From: Bordetella parapertussis
GTDB lineage: Bacteria > Pseudomonadota > Gammaproteobacteria > Burkholderiales > SG8-41
NCBI GenBank assembly: GCA_945864585.1
Contig: CAMBCF010000018.1
Location: 1-53,298, forward strand
Length of the DNA stretch: 53,298 bases
Reading direction: 5' to 3'
Of this stretch, positions 1 through 7,944 are shown piece by piece. Position 1 is the first letter of the stretch. Every line of letters starts with the position of its first letter. A program made the translations under genes and the position numbers. Below the pieces are notes generated by a model, which worked only from the letters and a program-made list of their open reading frames with translations, had not been told where the DNA came from and did not search any database.

Positions 1-243
1 GTGGATCGCATCGAAGCGATGGGCGCGAACGCGGTGGTGGTCGGCAGCGACGGTCAGGACCTGCATTTCACCAGCCTGCGGCTGGGCGCGCAGGCGGTCC
101 CCGCCGACCGCTACACCCGCAAGGACGCTGCGCAAGGTGAGACGCGCCCGGAAGGAGTCCGCAGGACGTATTCCGGGAAGAAGCACGGCGCATCGACAGC
201 ACGCGAGTTCATCCACCCACACTTCCCCGGAATACGGCCATGA
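1..243 (+). CDS. C-terminal end of an unidentified protein (partial)
   Basis: The frame is open from the window edge to a TGA at 241-243, so the true start lies outside. The first 35 residues look protein-like, with MGANAVVVGSDG followed by LHFTSLRLGAQAVPADRY. They resemble the small envelope-stress or lipoprotein folds that carry a MGANAV segment, but this is only an impression. From about residue 40 the composition becomes arginine-rich and repeat-like, and an inverted repeat (167-236) lies in this part. The real gene may therefore end differently or have been extended by repeat DNA. No function is assigned. Confidence 0.35.
   Translation: MDRIEAMGANAVVVGSDGQDLHFTSLRLGAQAVPADRYTRKDAAQGETRPEGVRRTYSGKKHGASTAREFIHPHFPGIRP
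167..236. repeat. inverted repeat, possible hairpin
   Basis: CGTATTCCGGGAAG at 167-180 is matched by its reverse complement CTTCCCCGGAATACG at 222-236, with one extra C. The arms enclose about 41 bases. The repeat lies at the end of the partial reading frame and upstream of the M20 hydrolase gene, so it could act as a terminator-like hairpin, although no T-run follows. It may equally be an interspersed repeat. Confidence 0.5.
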
Positions 244-346
244 AAAGCCATGGCCTACTTCCGGGCTACAGGCTAGTGCATTCTCGTGGTTTAATCCTTG
301 TGCTGGCGTATCCGCGCCGGCGCATGAATAACCGGGGAGAGGGGTC

Positions 347-1519
347 ATGGCAGAGATCGAATCCATCGCGTGCCTGCAGGATGAGATGACGCGCTGGCGG
401 CGCGACATCCATGCGCATCCGGAACTCGGTTTTGAAGAGAACCGCACTGCGGCAATCGTCGCCGAAAAATTACGCAGTTTCGGCTTGGAGGTGCATTGCG
501 GTGTCGGCAACACCGGCGTGGTGGGTGTGCTGCGCGCCGGCGACGGCAAACGCTCTGTCGGGCTGCGCGCGGATATGGACGCTTTGCCGATCCACGAGGC
601 GAACACCTTCGCACACCGCTCGACGCACGACGGACGCATGCACGCCTGCGGGCACGACGGACATACCACCATGCTGCTGGGTGCGGCAAAGTACTTAGCG
701 GAAACGCGCCGCTTCGACGGCGTTGTGAACTTCATATTCCAGCCGGCAGAGGAAGGCATCGGTGGCGCGCGCGCGATGATCGCGGACGGACTATTCGAGA
801 AGTTTCCATGCGACGTCATCTTTGGGATGCACAACCGGCCCGGCCTGCCACTCGGCCAGTTCGCAGTACGCGCGGGGCCGATGATGGCGGGCGGCGCGTT
901 CTTTGATATCCGCGTCAGCGGCAAGGGCGCACACGCGGCACGGCCCGAAGCGGGCATTGATCCGGTGCTGGTGGCTTCGCACATTACGATTGCACTGCAA
1001 AGCATCGTCTCGCGTAACGTGCGTCCGCTGGATGCGGCGGTGCTGTCGGTGACCAAAATCACCGGCGGCGACGCCTACAATGTCATTCCGCAAACCGCAC
1101 AACTGGCAGGCACCGTGCGTGCCTTCACACGCGAGGTGATGACGTTAATCGAAAGCGCGATGCGGCGCGTGGTCAAGGGAACCGCCGAGGCCTACGGCGC
1201 CACCGCGGAAATCGACTTCCGTGTGATCTTTGCGCCCACGGTCAATGACGTGAAGGAAGCGGCGTTCGCCGCGGGGGTGTGTGCGGAAGTGGTCGGAGAG
1301 AACAACGTGAACCGCAATCCGAATCTGATTGCGGCGTCGGAAGACTTTTCTTTCATGCTGGAAAAAGTGCCCGGCTGTTATTTCAATATCGGCAACGGCG
1401 CAGGCGAGGGCGCCTGCGAAGTACACAACCCCGCGTACGATTTTAACGATGGCGCGCTCGCGCTGGGTGCGAGCGTGTTCGCACGCATCGTCGAGACGCG
1501 ACTGGCGAAACAGGGCTGA
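347..1519 (+). CDS. M20 family amidohydrolase (hippurate hydrolase-like)
   Basis: This is a 390-residue cytoplasmic metallohydrolase that probably cleaves N-acyl amino acids or related amides, as in the HipO/AmhX/IAA-amino acid hydrolase group. Visible motifs in order are RADMDALP (about residues 74-81), HACGHDGHT (99-107, with Cys101 and His103 as expected metal ligands), QPAEE (132-136), MHNRP (161-165), the dimerisation-domain signature SGKGAHAARP, then SEDFSFM and HNPAYDFND near the end. The length is normal for the family. The ATG at 347 follows a GGGGAGAGGGG-type ribosome binding site. It appears monocistronic; the next gene is about 600 bases away beyond repeats. The exact substrate cannot be read from the sequence. 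Confidence 0.9.
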   Translation: MAEIESIACLQDEMTRWRRDIHAHPELGFEENRTAAIVAEKLRSFGLEVHCGVGNTGVVGVLRAGDGKRSVGLRADMDALPIHEANTFAHRSTHDGRMHACGHDGHTTMLLGAAKYLAETRRFDGVVNFIFQPAEEGIGGARAMIADGLFEKFPCDVIFGMHNRPGLPLGQFAVRAGPMMAGGAFFDIRVSGKGAHAARPEAGIDPVLVASHITIALQSIVSRNVRPLDAAVLSVTKITGGDAYNVIPQTAQLAGTVRAFTREVMTLIESAMRRVVKGTAEAYGATAEIDFRVIFAPTVNDVKEAAFAAGVCAEVVGENNVNRNPNLIAASEDFSFMLEKVPGCYFNIGNGAGEGACEVHNPAYDFNDGALALGASVFARIVETRLAKQG

Positions 1520-1624
1520 CGGCACTTGTCGGGCGGGCGCTAATACAGCTGCGCGCAGTGCTGCAGTCCTGATAGTAAGTTCAAAAACGTGGAATCAGGC
1601 ACAAGCGCGGGTCAACACCAACCC

Positions 1625-1650
1625 CGTCATTCCGGCGCAAGCCGGAATCT
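1625..1650. repeat. REP-like palindrome
   Basis: The segment CGTCATTCCGGCGCAAGC followed by CGGAATCT is a short hairpin (ATTCCGGC / GCCGGAAT). It belongs to the widespread class of repeats built on CATTCCGGCGNAAGCCGGAAT. It abuts the left end of the MITE-like element at 1650. Related hairpins occur at 1892-1974 and 32520-32547. Confidence 0.6.
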
Positions 1651-1802
1651 AGTGTAGTGTCCCTCAAATAACTTTACAGCGCGTAGGGCGCAATCCCTAT
1701 TGCGCCGCATGGCTACTTTGCAAACCGCATTCGGCGCAATGGGATTGCGCCCTACCCGGGTTGCCGGAAAGTCTGTCAAGTTATTTAATGGACAGTACAC
1801 TA
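1650..1802. mobile_element. MITE-like element with 25-bp terminal inverted repeats
   Basis: The left end (1650-1674) begins TAGTGTAGTGTCC and ends AAATAACTT. The reverse complement of the right end (1778-1802) begins TAGTGTACTGTCC and ends AAATAACTT, giving 22 of 25 matches. The 153-base element has no coding capacity. A second, nested inverted repeat (GTAGGGCGCAATCCC ... GGGATTGCGCCCTAC, about 1684-1755) would form a long hairpin. Ends of this type with a possible TA or CTA target duplication suggest a non-autonomous relative of a DDE transposon, perhaps IS630-like. No transposase that could move it is in the window. This and the flanking repeats account for most of the 1520-2115 gap, where no gene is seen. 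Confidence 0.6.
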
Positions 1803-1891
1803 GTACGTAAACCCGATCCTAAGAATCAGTATTCAAAATTCAGCAATTAATTGATGGCACATCTGGGATTAATGTGGGTGATAACCCCTCA

Positions 1892-1974
1892 CTGTCGTTC
1901 CCGCGCAGGCGGGAACCCATAACGCCATACCCTATGGCACACCGCCTGGATTCCCGCCTTCGCGGGAATGACAG
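1892..1974. repeat. paired inverted REP-like repeats
   Basis: The segment at 1892-1919 (CTGTCGTTCCCGCG...) and the reverse complement of 1947-1974 (CTGTCATTCCCGCG...) match at 25 of 28 positions. Each arm is itself a small hairpin of the type TTCCCGC / GCGGGAA. The pair is an interspersed repeat of the common TTCCCGCGNAGGCGGGAATCCA type and lies upstream of the amidase gene. Confidence 0.7.
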
Positions 1975-2115
1975 GGTTGCTCTTGTGTGCTTCGTTGAAC
2001 GGCTTGGTACATGCGTCAATACCGACGGAATAGTCTGATGAGCCTCGTTGACGTAGATGAGAAATGCGCGCCGCGCTTGTGCCTGGCCGAAAATTAATTT
2101 GATCCGCATTCCCCC

Positions 2116-3543
2116 ATGAATATCACCGACCTTCCCGCGCACGAACTGTCCCGCAAGCTCCATACCCGGCAGCTTTCCTGCCGCGAGCTGATGGCGGCCA
2201 CGCTGGCCCGTATTGCAGAGGTCAACCCACGTGTCAACGCCATCGTCAGCCTGCGCGATGCAGGCGAATTGCTGGCCGAGGCGGACCGCTACGACGTGAG
2301 GCTGGCATGCGGCGAGGTCATGGGTTGGATGCACGGCATTCCCCAGGCCATCAAGGACCTGTCGCTTACGGCGGGCCTGCGCACCACCATGGGCAGCCCG
2401 CTGATGCGCGACTTTGTGCCCACGGAAGACGGCCTGGTGGTGCTGCGCATGAAGGCCGCCGGCTGCATCGTCATCGGCAAAACTAATGTGCCCGAGTTTG
2501 GCCTGGGTTCGCACACCTTCAACACCGTGTTTGGGCCCACGTGCAACCCCTATGATCGGCGCAAATCCTCGGGCGGGTCGAGTGGCGGCGCTGCGGCAGC
2601 GCTGGCCAGCGGCATGGTGTGTGTGGCCAACGGCAGCGATTTCATGGGCAGCCTGCGCAACCCGGCCGCGTGGTGCAATATTTTTGGCATGCGCCCAAGC
2701 TATGGCCGCGTGCCGGCGTGGCCCGCGAGCGACGTGTGGATGGCACAGCTCAGCACCGATGGGCCGATGGCGCGGGATGTGCGTAGCCTTGCGCTGTTGC
2801 TCGAAACACAATCCGGTTTCGATGCGCGCGCGCCTTTTTCAATCGCCACGCACGCCTTATTTGCCGCGACACTGGCTGATTTTCATGCGCCGAACAAGCG
2901 TGTTGCATGGCTGGGTGATTTAAACGGCTACCTGCCGATGGAACCCGGCATACTGGATGTGTGTGAGCAAGGTCTCAAGCGTTTGGAAGACATGGGCTGT
3001 GCGGTGGAGTCGGCTACCCTGGGCTACGCACCCGAGCGCGTGTGGGATGCCTGGCTGGTGTGGCGCAAAGCCCTCGTCGCCTCACGCATCGCACCATACT
3101 TGCTGCAAGCCGGCAACCGCGAACAGATCAAACCCGAAGCGCTGTGGGAGCATGACAGCGCGCAAAGTTTGACGGGATCCGAATTTATGCGCGCCAGCGC
3201 CACCCGCAGCAGCTTTTATCAGCACCTGCTCACGTTGTTTGAAAAGTTTGATTACCTTGCGTTACCCAGCGCGCAGGTGTGGCCTTTTCCGGTAGAAGAT
3301 CGCTGGCCCCGGCAAATCAACGGCAAGCCGATGGACACCTACCATCGCTGGATGGAGTCGTCGATCTACGCCACCTTTGCGGGGTTGCCCTGTATCAGCA
3401 TGCCCTGTGGCTTTAACCACGCAGGCTTGCCGATGGGCGTGCAGATTCTCGGCAAGCCGCAGGATGATGCAGGGGTGCTGCAACTGGCCTATGCCTATGA
3501 ACAGGTGGCGCAAGCGGTGCTGGCGGTCAAGCCTGCTTGCTGA
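2116..3543 (+). CDS. amidase-signature family amidohydrolase
   Basis: This 475-residue amidase-signature enzyme hydrolyses a carbon-nitrogen amide bond with a Ser-cisSer-Lys triad. The three residues are visible with correct spacing: Lys80 in QAIKDLSLTAG, the cis-Ser at about 156 in the SSGGSSGGAA loop, and the nucleophile Ser180 in GSDFMGSLRNPAAW. Conserved family segments IVIGKTNVPEFG, FGPTCNPYD and GMRPSYGRVP are intact. The C-terminal PCGFNHAGLPMGVQILGKP segment is also normal. No signal peptide is visible, so it should be cytoplasmic. It overlaps the convergent ketopantoate reductase-like gene by 17 bases. The substrate is unknown; GatA is unlikely because the gatCAB context is absent. 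Confidence 0.88.
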   Translation: MNITDLPAHELSRKLHTRQLSCRELMAATLARIAEVNPRVNAIVSLRDAGELLAEADRYDVRLACGEVMGWMHGIPQAIKDLSLTAGLRTTMGSPLMRDFVPTEDGLVVLRMKAAGCIVIGKTNVPEFGLGSHTFNTVFGPTCNPYDRRKSSGGSSGGAAAALASGMVCVANGSDFMGSLRNPAAWCNIFGMRPSYGRVPAWPASDVWMAQLSTDGPMARDVRSLALLLETQSGFDARAPFSIATHALFAATLADFHAPNKRVAWLGDLNGYLPMEPGILDVCEQGLKRLEDMGCAVESATLGYAPERVWDAWLVWRKALVASRIAPYLLQAGNREQIKPEALWEHDSAQSLTGSEFMRASATRSSFYQHLLTLFEKFDYLALPSAQVWPFPVEDRWPRQINGKPMDTYHRWMESSIYATFAGLPCISMPCGFNHAGLPMGVQILGKPQDDAGVLQLAYAYEQVAQAVLAVKPAC

Positions 3544-4558
3544 CCCTCTGCTTCAGTAAATCAAAATTCGATCGATCCATCGTGATCTCGCCGCGATTGA
3601 TCTGGCGGTCGATTTCCGCAACCGCCGCATTGCCTGTTACCGCTATGCCGAGTTCCTTGCCTTTGCGCGCAACCAATCCGCTGATGTAGGCCATCTCGCT
3701 GGTGCGCCCTTTGATGTGGTCGTGTATCGGCGCGGTGCGGCCGCGGCTGACATGGCCCAGCAGCGTTTTCATCGCGGTCACCAGATTTTCCTCGCTGGTG
3801 CCCGCGAACTCGTCGGCGCGCAGTCCGAATATCGGCTCCATGCGATAGCCCAGCGCTTCGCCCACGGCTACCGACTCCTTGCCGATTTGCACCGAGAGGT
3901 CGAACATGCCCGGCAGATGCGCGGCTTCGGAATTGCCCAGTCCTAACAAACCGAAAGGCCCCATGGTCATGCTGTTGGCGATGAGCTTGGTCCACTTCGC
4001 GCTGTAGATGGTGCTGGTCACGTCGCAGCGGCCGACGTGATTCAGTAGCGATTGAATCTCTTTCACACGTTCAGTGAAAAATCCGTCCAGTTCGCCCACC
4101 GAAAACCACGTCGTCTGGTGCGCGGTATTGCGCTTGACGAATCCCGGATTAAAGATTTCCGCCGACAGTTCGACCACACAGCCGATCACGCGCTGTTTGC
4201 CGATGATGGACGCCAGCGAATCATCGTTGAAGCCGTTCTGAATGGCGACGAACACACCATCGGCCTTCAAATAGGGCTTGATGAATTCCGCCAGCCAGCG
4301 GTGATCGTTGGATTTCACCGCCATCAATACGATGTCGAATTCAAGACGGGCGGACGACAGCTCGCACAGATGCAGCGCGCGGATTGGTGTTTTGACGACC
4401 CTGTCCGGCAGGGTAATTTCAAGGCCGTCAGCCTTGAGTTTCTCGACCTGCGCGGGCCACTGGTCGATGACGGTGATATCGTAACCGGCCAGTGTGAGAT
4501 CGGCGCTGACGCTGCTGCCGATGGCGCCGCAACCCAGAACCGCGATTTTTTTGTTCAT
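3527..4558 (-). CDS. 2-dehydropantoate 2-reductase family protein
   Basis: This 343-residue protein of the PanE/ApbA fold would reduce a 2-oxo acid with NADPH. The N-terminal Rossmann fold shows VLGCGAIGSS at residues 7-16, followed by TLAGYDITVID. The C-terminal helical domain contains YSAKWTKLIANSMTMGPFGLLG with the family's conserved lysine, then a segment ending RGRTAPIHDHIKGRTSEMA that fits the usual substrate-binding region. It is probably not the sole biosynthetic PanE, because proteins of this length are common as paralogues in degradative loci. It is convergent with the amidase gene, and its ATG lies 139 bases from the divergent hydroxyacid dehydrogenase start. No strong ribosome binding site precedes it. 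Confidence 0.82.
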   Translation of the reverse strand: MNKKIAVLGCGAIGSSVSADLTLAGYDITVIDQWPAQVEKLKADGLEITLPDRVVKTPIRALHLCELSSARLEFDIVLMAVKSNDHRWLAEFIKPYLKADGVFVAIQNGFNDDSLASIIGKQRVIGCVVELSAEIFNPGFVKRNTAHQTTWFSVGELDGFFTERVKEIQSLLNHVGRCDVTSTIYSAKWTKLIANSMTMGPFGLLGLGNSEAAHLPGMFDLSVQIGKESVAVGEALGYRMEPIFGLRADEFAGTSEENLVTAMKTLLGHVSRGRTAPIHDHIKGRTSEMAYISGLVARKGKELGIAVTGNAAVAEIDRQINRGEITMDRSNFDLLKQRVSKQA

Positions 4559-4697
4559 GCCGTTTACCCAACGATGCGAAGGCCATGATTGTGCCAGTTT
4601 CGCTCGTGCAATGGCGATGAACCATGGCAGTGAAGAACTGTTTTTCTCAACCTACAACTGCGTAGAATAGTGTTATTGATCACAAGGGGGATTCCAC

Positions 4698-5981
4698 ATG
4701 CTGCCGAACCGCATTTTGCCAAACGACCGCGCCGCCAATCGCCGTCAATTTTTGAAATGGATGTCTGCGAGCCCCTTGCTGGCATCTCCCGGCTTCGCTG
4801 CTATCGCTGGGGAGGCGGTGCCTACCACGCGCTCGCCCGACCCGCTGATGTGGGGATCGCTGTTGCCGCAGAACGTCATTAGCAATCCCAAAGAGGCGAT
4901 CAACGTTTTTGATTTTGAGCTGGCTTGCCGCAAGAACGTGCCGCCGGCGCATTTTGGTTATATGGCGTCGGGTGTTGACGATGAAGTGACGTTGCGCGCG
5001 AATCGCGAAGCGTTTCTCAAGTATTACCTGCGGCCGCGCCGCCTGAACGATGTGTCAAAGATGGATATGAGCATGGAAATTTTTGGCGCCACCTACGCGT
5101 CGCCGATTTGCATCGCGCCCACCGGTGGCAACAAGGCCTATCACGCGGACGGCGAAATGGCGGTCGCGCGCGCGGCCAGGGTCGGCAACCATCTGGAAAT
5201 GCTGGCGTCCGGGGCTACCACATCGATCAACGATGCGATCGAGGCACGCGGCGGGCCGGTGTGGTTTCAGCTCTACGCGACCTCGAGTTGGGAGGTTGCG
5301 CGCGCGTTGGTGAAGCGCGCGGAATCCGCGGGTGCGCCGGTGGTGGCGGTGACGGTGGATCGTGTCGGCGGCCGCAATCAGGAGACACTGTTCAGGCTGC
5401 GCGCCACGGACACGCGCGATTGCCGGCAGTGCCACAGTGCGCCGTCGGGTGGCGCGGGCAGCGGCGGGGACCGCGACCGCAGGCCCAATTACGCCGGCAT
5501 CGATTTATCCAAGGTGGCCAGCATGCAGTCCAATAACATGACCTGGGATTTCGTGAAGCGGCTGCGCGACACCACCAGCATGAAGATTGTGTTGAAGGGC
5601 ATACTCACCGCCGAAGATGCCGCGCTGGCAGTGCAGCACGGCGTCGATGGCATCATCGTATCCAACCACGGCGGGCGCGGCGAAGACAGCGGGCGTGGCA
5701 GCATCGATGCGTTGCCCGAAGTGATCGAAGCGGTGAAAGGGCGCCTGCCGGTGCTGGTCGACAGTGGATTTCGCCGCGGCGCCGACGTGGTGAAGGCGCT
5801 GGCAATGGGCGCACGCGCCGTATGCATCGGGCGGCCGTATCTGTGGGGTCTGGGTGCATTCGGTCAGGCCGGTGTCGAGCGCGTGCTCGAACTGCTGCGC
5901 ATAGAAACGCGGGCGGTGATGCAGCAATGCGGCGCGCGTTCGATCAAGGATCTCACGCCGAATTTTGTGCGGAAGTTTTGA
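4698..5981 (+). CDS. Tat-exported FMN-dependent alpha-hydroxyacid dehydrogenase with a CXXCH motif
   Basis: This 427-residue member of the lactate/glycolate oxidase family should oxidise an L-2-hydroxy acid with FMN. Family motifs are intact: PAHFGYMASG, RRLNDVSKMD, PICIAPTGG, WFQLYATS, the active-site IVSNHGGRGED and VLVDSGFRRGADVVKAL with ARAVCIGRPYLWG. The N-terminus has a twin-arginine signal, NRRQFLKWMS, then a hydrophobic stretch ending LLASPGFAAIAGEA, so periplasmic export is expected. The variable loop-4 region holds DTRDCRQCHSAPSGG, giving a CXXCH heme-c type site at residues 242-246. Together with export this suggests electrons may pass to a c-type heme rather than to oxygen. AAGGGGG at 4682-4688 supports the ATG at 4698. 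It has no close partner gene on its strand. Confidence 0.88.
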   Translation: MLPNRILPNDRAANRRQFLKWMSASPLLASPGFAAIAGEAVPTTRSPDPLMWGSLLPQNVISNPKEAINVFDFELACRKNVPPAHFGYMASGVDDEVTLRANREAFLKYYLRPRRLNDVSKMDMSMEIFGATYASPICIAPTGGNKAYHADGEMAVARAARVGNHLEMLASGATTSINDAIEARGGPVWFQLYATSSWEVARALVKRAESAGAPVVAVTVDRVGGRNQETLFRLRATDTRDCRQCHSAPSGGAGSGGDRDRRPNYAGIDLSKVASMQSNNMTWDFVKRLRDTTSMKIVLKGILTAEDAALAVQHGVDGIIVSNHGGRGEDSGRGSIDALPEVIEAVKGRLPVLVDSGFRRGADVVKALAMGARAVCIGRPYLWGLGAFGQAGVERVLELLRIETRAVMQQCGARSIKDLTPNFVRKF

Positions 5982-6008
5982 AATTACAGAGCAAGGTCAA
6001 AGGCATTT

Positions 6009-6122
6009 ACCACAGATGAAAAAAGATGAACACAGATTTTATGTAACTATCTGTTTTAGAAAGATATTTCTATGAGACTGCAGTGGGTTTTTAATCTGTG
6101 AAAATCTGTGTTAATCCGTGGC
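6009..6122. repeat. imperfect inverted repeat (CCACAGATG ... AATCTGTGTTAATCC)
   Basis: ACCACAGATGAAAAAAGATG followed by AACACAGATTTT on the left is mirrored on the right by AATCTGTG, AAAATCTGTG and TTAATCCGTGG. Such CCACAGATNAACACAGAT palindromes are common interspersed repeats in many proteobacterial genomes. It occupies the gap between the hydroxyacid dehydrogenase and the deleted Bug gene. A partial copy recurs at 6829. Confidence 0.65.
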
Positions 6123-6247
6123 AAAAAAGTCTTTGACTTAATGGCGAAAGGGTCGCGCGTGACCGGCGAGTTGCGCACGGCGCTGGGGTGAATGACGAAA
6201 ACCAATTAACTACAGAAGAATACAATCATCATCGGAGGGACGAATTC

Positions 6248-6799
6248 ATGCACGCGAAATGGATACCTGTTGCAATGGTTGCACTGGCCGCGACCGCACT
6301 TTGCAGCACAGCAAGTTTCGCCGCCGGCGCCTGGCCTACTAAAACCATACGCATACTCGCGGCGGGTCCTACGGGCGGGCCGATCGACGTGATGTCACGC
6401 CTGGTGGGGCAAAAGCTGTCGGAGCAACTGGGCCAATCCGTGGTGATCGATAACCGCGCCGGCGCGGGCGGCACGCTCGCCACGCGCATCGCCGTCAGCG
6501 CCACGCCCGACGGCCACACACTGCTCTGCAACAGCAGCCAGTATGCCGCCGCGTACAGCCTGTACAAGGATTACGCCTGGATCGCGTACTTCGCGCCGGC
6601 GGGCACGCCCAAGGCCATCGTCGATAAACTCAACCGCAGCATCAGCGCGATTGTCACGGCGCCGGATTCGAGAGAGCGGCTGTCTGCGCTGGGCTTTGAT
6701 CCGGTCAACAATAGCGCCGATCAGTTCACCGCTTACATCAAAGTGGAAGTGTCGAAGTGGGCGAAAGTGATCAAGGAGTCGGGCGCGCGCATCGATTGA
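6248..6799 (+). pseudogene. internally deleted Bug-family TTT solute-binding protein
   Basis: The remaining 183-residue frame keeps a signal peptide (LAATALCSTASFA, then AGAWPTKTIRI). It has the N-terminal Bug motifs GPTGGPIDVMSRLVG and VIDNRAGAGGTLATR and the C-terminal FAPAGTPKAIVDKLN. It jumps from SLYKD directly to YAWIAYFAPAG. Intact Bug proteins are about 320 residues, so roughly 130 residues that make most of the second lobe and part of the ligand cleft are missing. The deletion is in frame and there is no stop. AGGAGGGAC-like bases at 6233-6241 support the ATG at 6248. A protein could be made but should not bind a ligand normally. It lies directly upstream of an intact Bug gene on the same strand. 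Confidence 0.8.
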
Positions 6800-6828
6800 G
6801 GTGAGGGGCTGAACGTCAAAAACGTTTG

Positions 6829-6892
6829 CCACAGATGAACACGGATTTTGTAGGGCGGATTAGGCGCGTTTTTGCGCCGTAACCCGCCGTTT
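6829..6892. repeat. composite interspersed repeat
   Basis: GCCACAGATGAACACGGATT (6829-6848) resembles the left arm of the repeat at 6009. It runs into TAGGGCGGATTAGGCGCG, six bases of spacer and GCGCCGTAACCCGCC, a hairpin of the common GTAGGGCGGATTA...TAATCCGCC type. The GTAGGGCG arm is also related to the inner hairpin of the MITE-like element at 1650-1802. It fills the space just upstream of the Bug gene at 6920. Confidence 0.6.
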
Positions 6893-6919
6893 ATGGCATC
6901 CACTCAAAGGGAGGACGCA

Positions 6920-7876
6920 ATGAGAATACTTTATTATGCCGTGGTGTTAATGGCGATTGCCGTCGCGCACGACGCAAACGCGCAATACCCCAACCGCCCG
7001 ATCCGCTTCATCGTGCCGTTCCCGCCGGGTGGCTTGGCGGACGGCATAGCGCGCGTCATCAGTCAGCACTTGACGCAGGCGATGGGCCAGCAGTGGCTGG
7101 TGGATAACCGCCCTGGCGCGGATGGCGCGCTGGCGGGGAGCATTGTGGTGAAGGCCGCGCCCGATGGCCACACGCTGTTTTTCGGCACCAACAGTCCGCT
7201 GTCGGCGGCGCCCGCGCTGCGCAAGATTCCGCCCTACGATCCGATAAAAGATTTCACGGCGATCGGACTGATCGGCTACCCTACTTTTATCCTGTTCGTG
7301 TCGCCCGCCCTTCCCGTGAAAACGCTCGCCGAGTTGGTCGACTACGCGCGCGCCAATCCGGGCAAGCTCAACTATGGCACCGGCAATACCGGCGCGATTG
7401 TCGCGACGGCGCAGTTCAAAATGCTGGCGAAGCTGGACGTTTCCCAGATTCCTTACAAAGGCGATGCGCCAACCACCGCCGACCTGATCGGCGGACGCAT
7501 ACAGTTTGCGTTCATGGCGCCGGTACCTGCGCTGGCACAGGCGCAAAGCGGGCGGCTGCGCATGCTGGCGGTGCTGCTGCCGCAGCGCAGTTCGCTGGCG
7601 CCTGAAGTGCCGACCATCGCGGAGGCGGGCATGCCGGGCGTTACGATCAAGCCGTGGTTGGGCATGTTCGGTCCGGCGGGGATCAGTCGCGAGGTGGTGG
7701 CGCGGTTATCGCGTGATCTCAACGCGGTGTTGTCACGGCCGGAAATACGCGATCAGATTGGGCGGCTAGGCGCGGAACTGCAAACGTCCACGCCGGCGGA
7801 ACTGGTTGCGCATACCAGGGAGCAATACCAGGCGTGGACGCGCGTGATCCGTGAAACCGGCATTCCGCAGGAATGA
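6920..7876 (+). CDS. Bug-family TTT periplasmic solute-binding protein
   Basis: This is a 318-residue exported receptor that would capture a carboxylated solute in the periplasm. The signal peptide ends HDANA, with mature protein from QYPNRPIRFIVPFPPGG. Family features follow in order: LADGIARVISQHL, VDNRPGADGALAG, APDGHTLFFGTNSPL, YDPIKDFTAIGL, PVKTLAELVDYA and IPYKGDAPTTADLIGGRI. PTIAEAGMPG and the closing WTRVIRETG complete the fold. GGGAGGACGC before the ATG at 6920 supports this start. Its FGTNSPL segment matches the Bug protein at 27581-28540, so the two probably belong to one subfamily. The only neighbour on its strand is the deleted Bug gene, and no TctA or TctB is nearby. Confidence 0.9.
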   Translation: MRILYYAVVLMAIAVAHDANAQYPNRPIRFIVPFPPGGLADGIARVISQHLTQAMGQQWLVDNRPGADGALAGSIVVKAAPDGHTLFFGTNSPLSAAPALRKIPPYDPIKDFTAIGLIGYPTFILFVSPALPVKTLAELVDYARANPGKLNYGTGNTGAIVATAQFKMLAKLDVSQIPYKGDAPTTADLIGGRIQFAFMAPVPALAQAQSGRLRMLAVLLPQRSSLAPEVPTIAEAGMPGVTIKPWLGMFGPAGISREVVARLSRDLNAVLSRPEIRDQIGRLGAELQTSTPAELVAHTREQYQAWTRVIRETGIPQE

Positions 7877-7944
7877 GATATTCATGTTGTTTTCTCCCCC
7901 GGGAATTAGCAGCGATCTTAGCCCGTGCATCCACGCCATTGAAG

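Noticed and set aside
1840-2811. A 323-codon minus-strand frame opposite the amidase gene
   Set aside because: It mirrors the amidase coding strand and runs through a repeat; the composition (His, Arg, Ala) is that of an antisense shadow.
2116-3543. Assignment of the amidase as GatA of the glutamyl-tRNA amidotransferase
   Set aside because: gatB and gatC are not adjacent and the gene is flanked by accessory genes; a general amidase is more likely.
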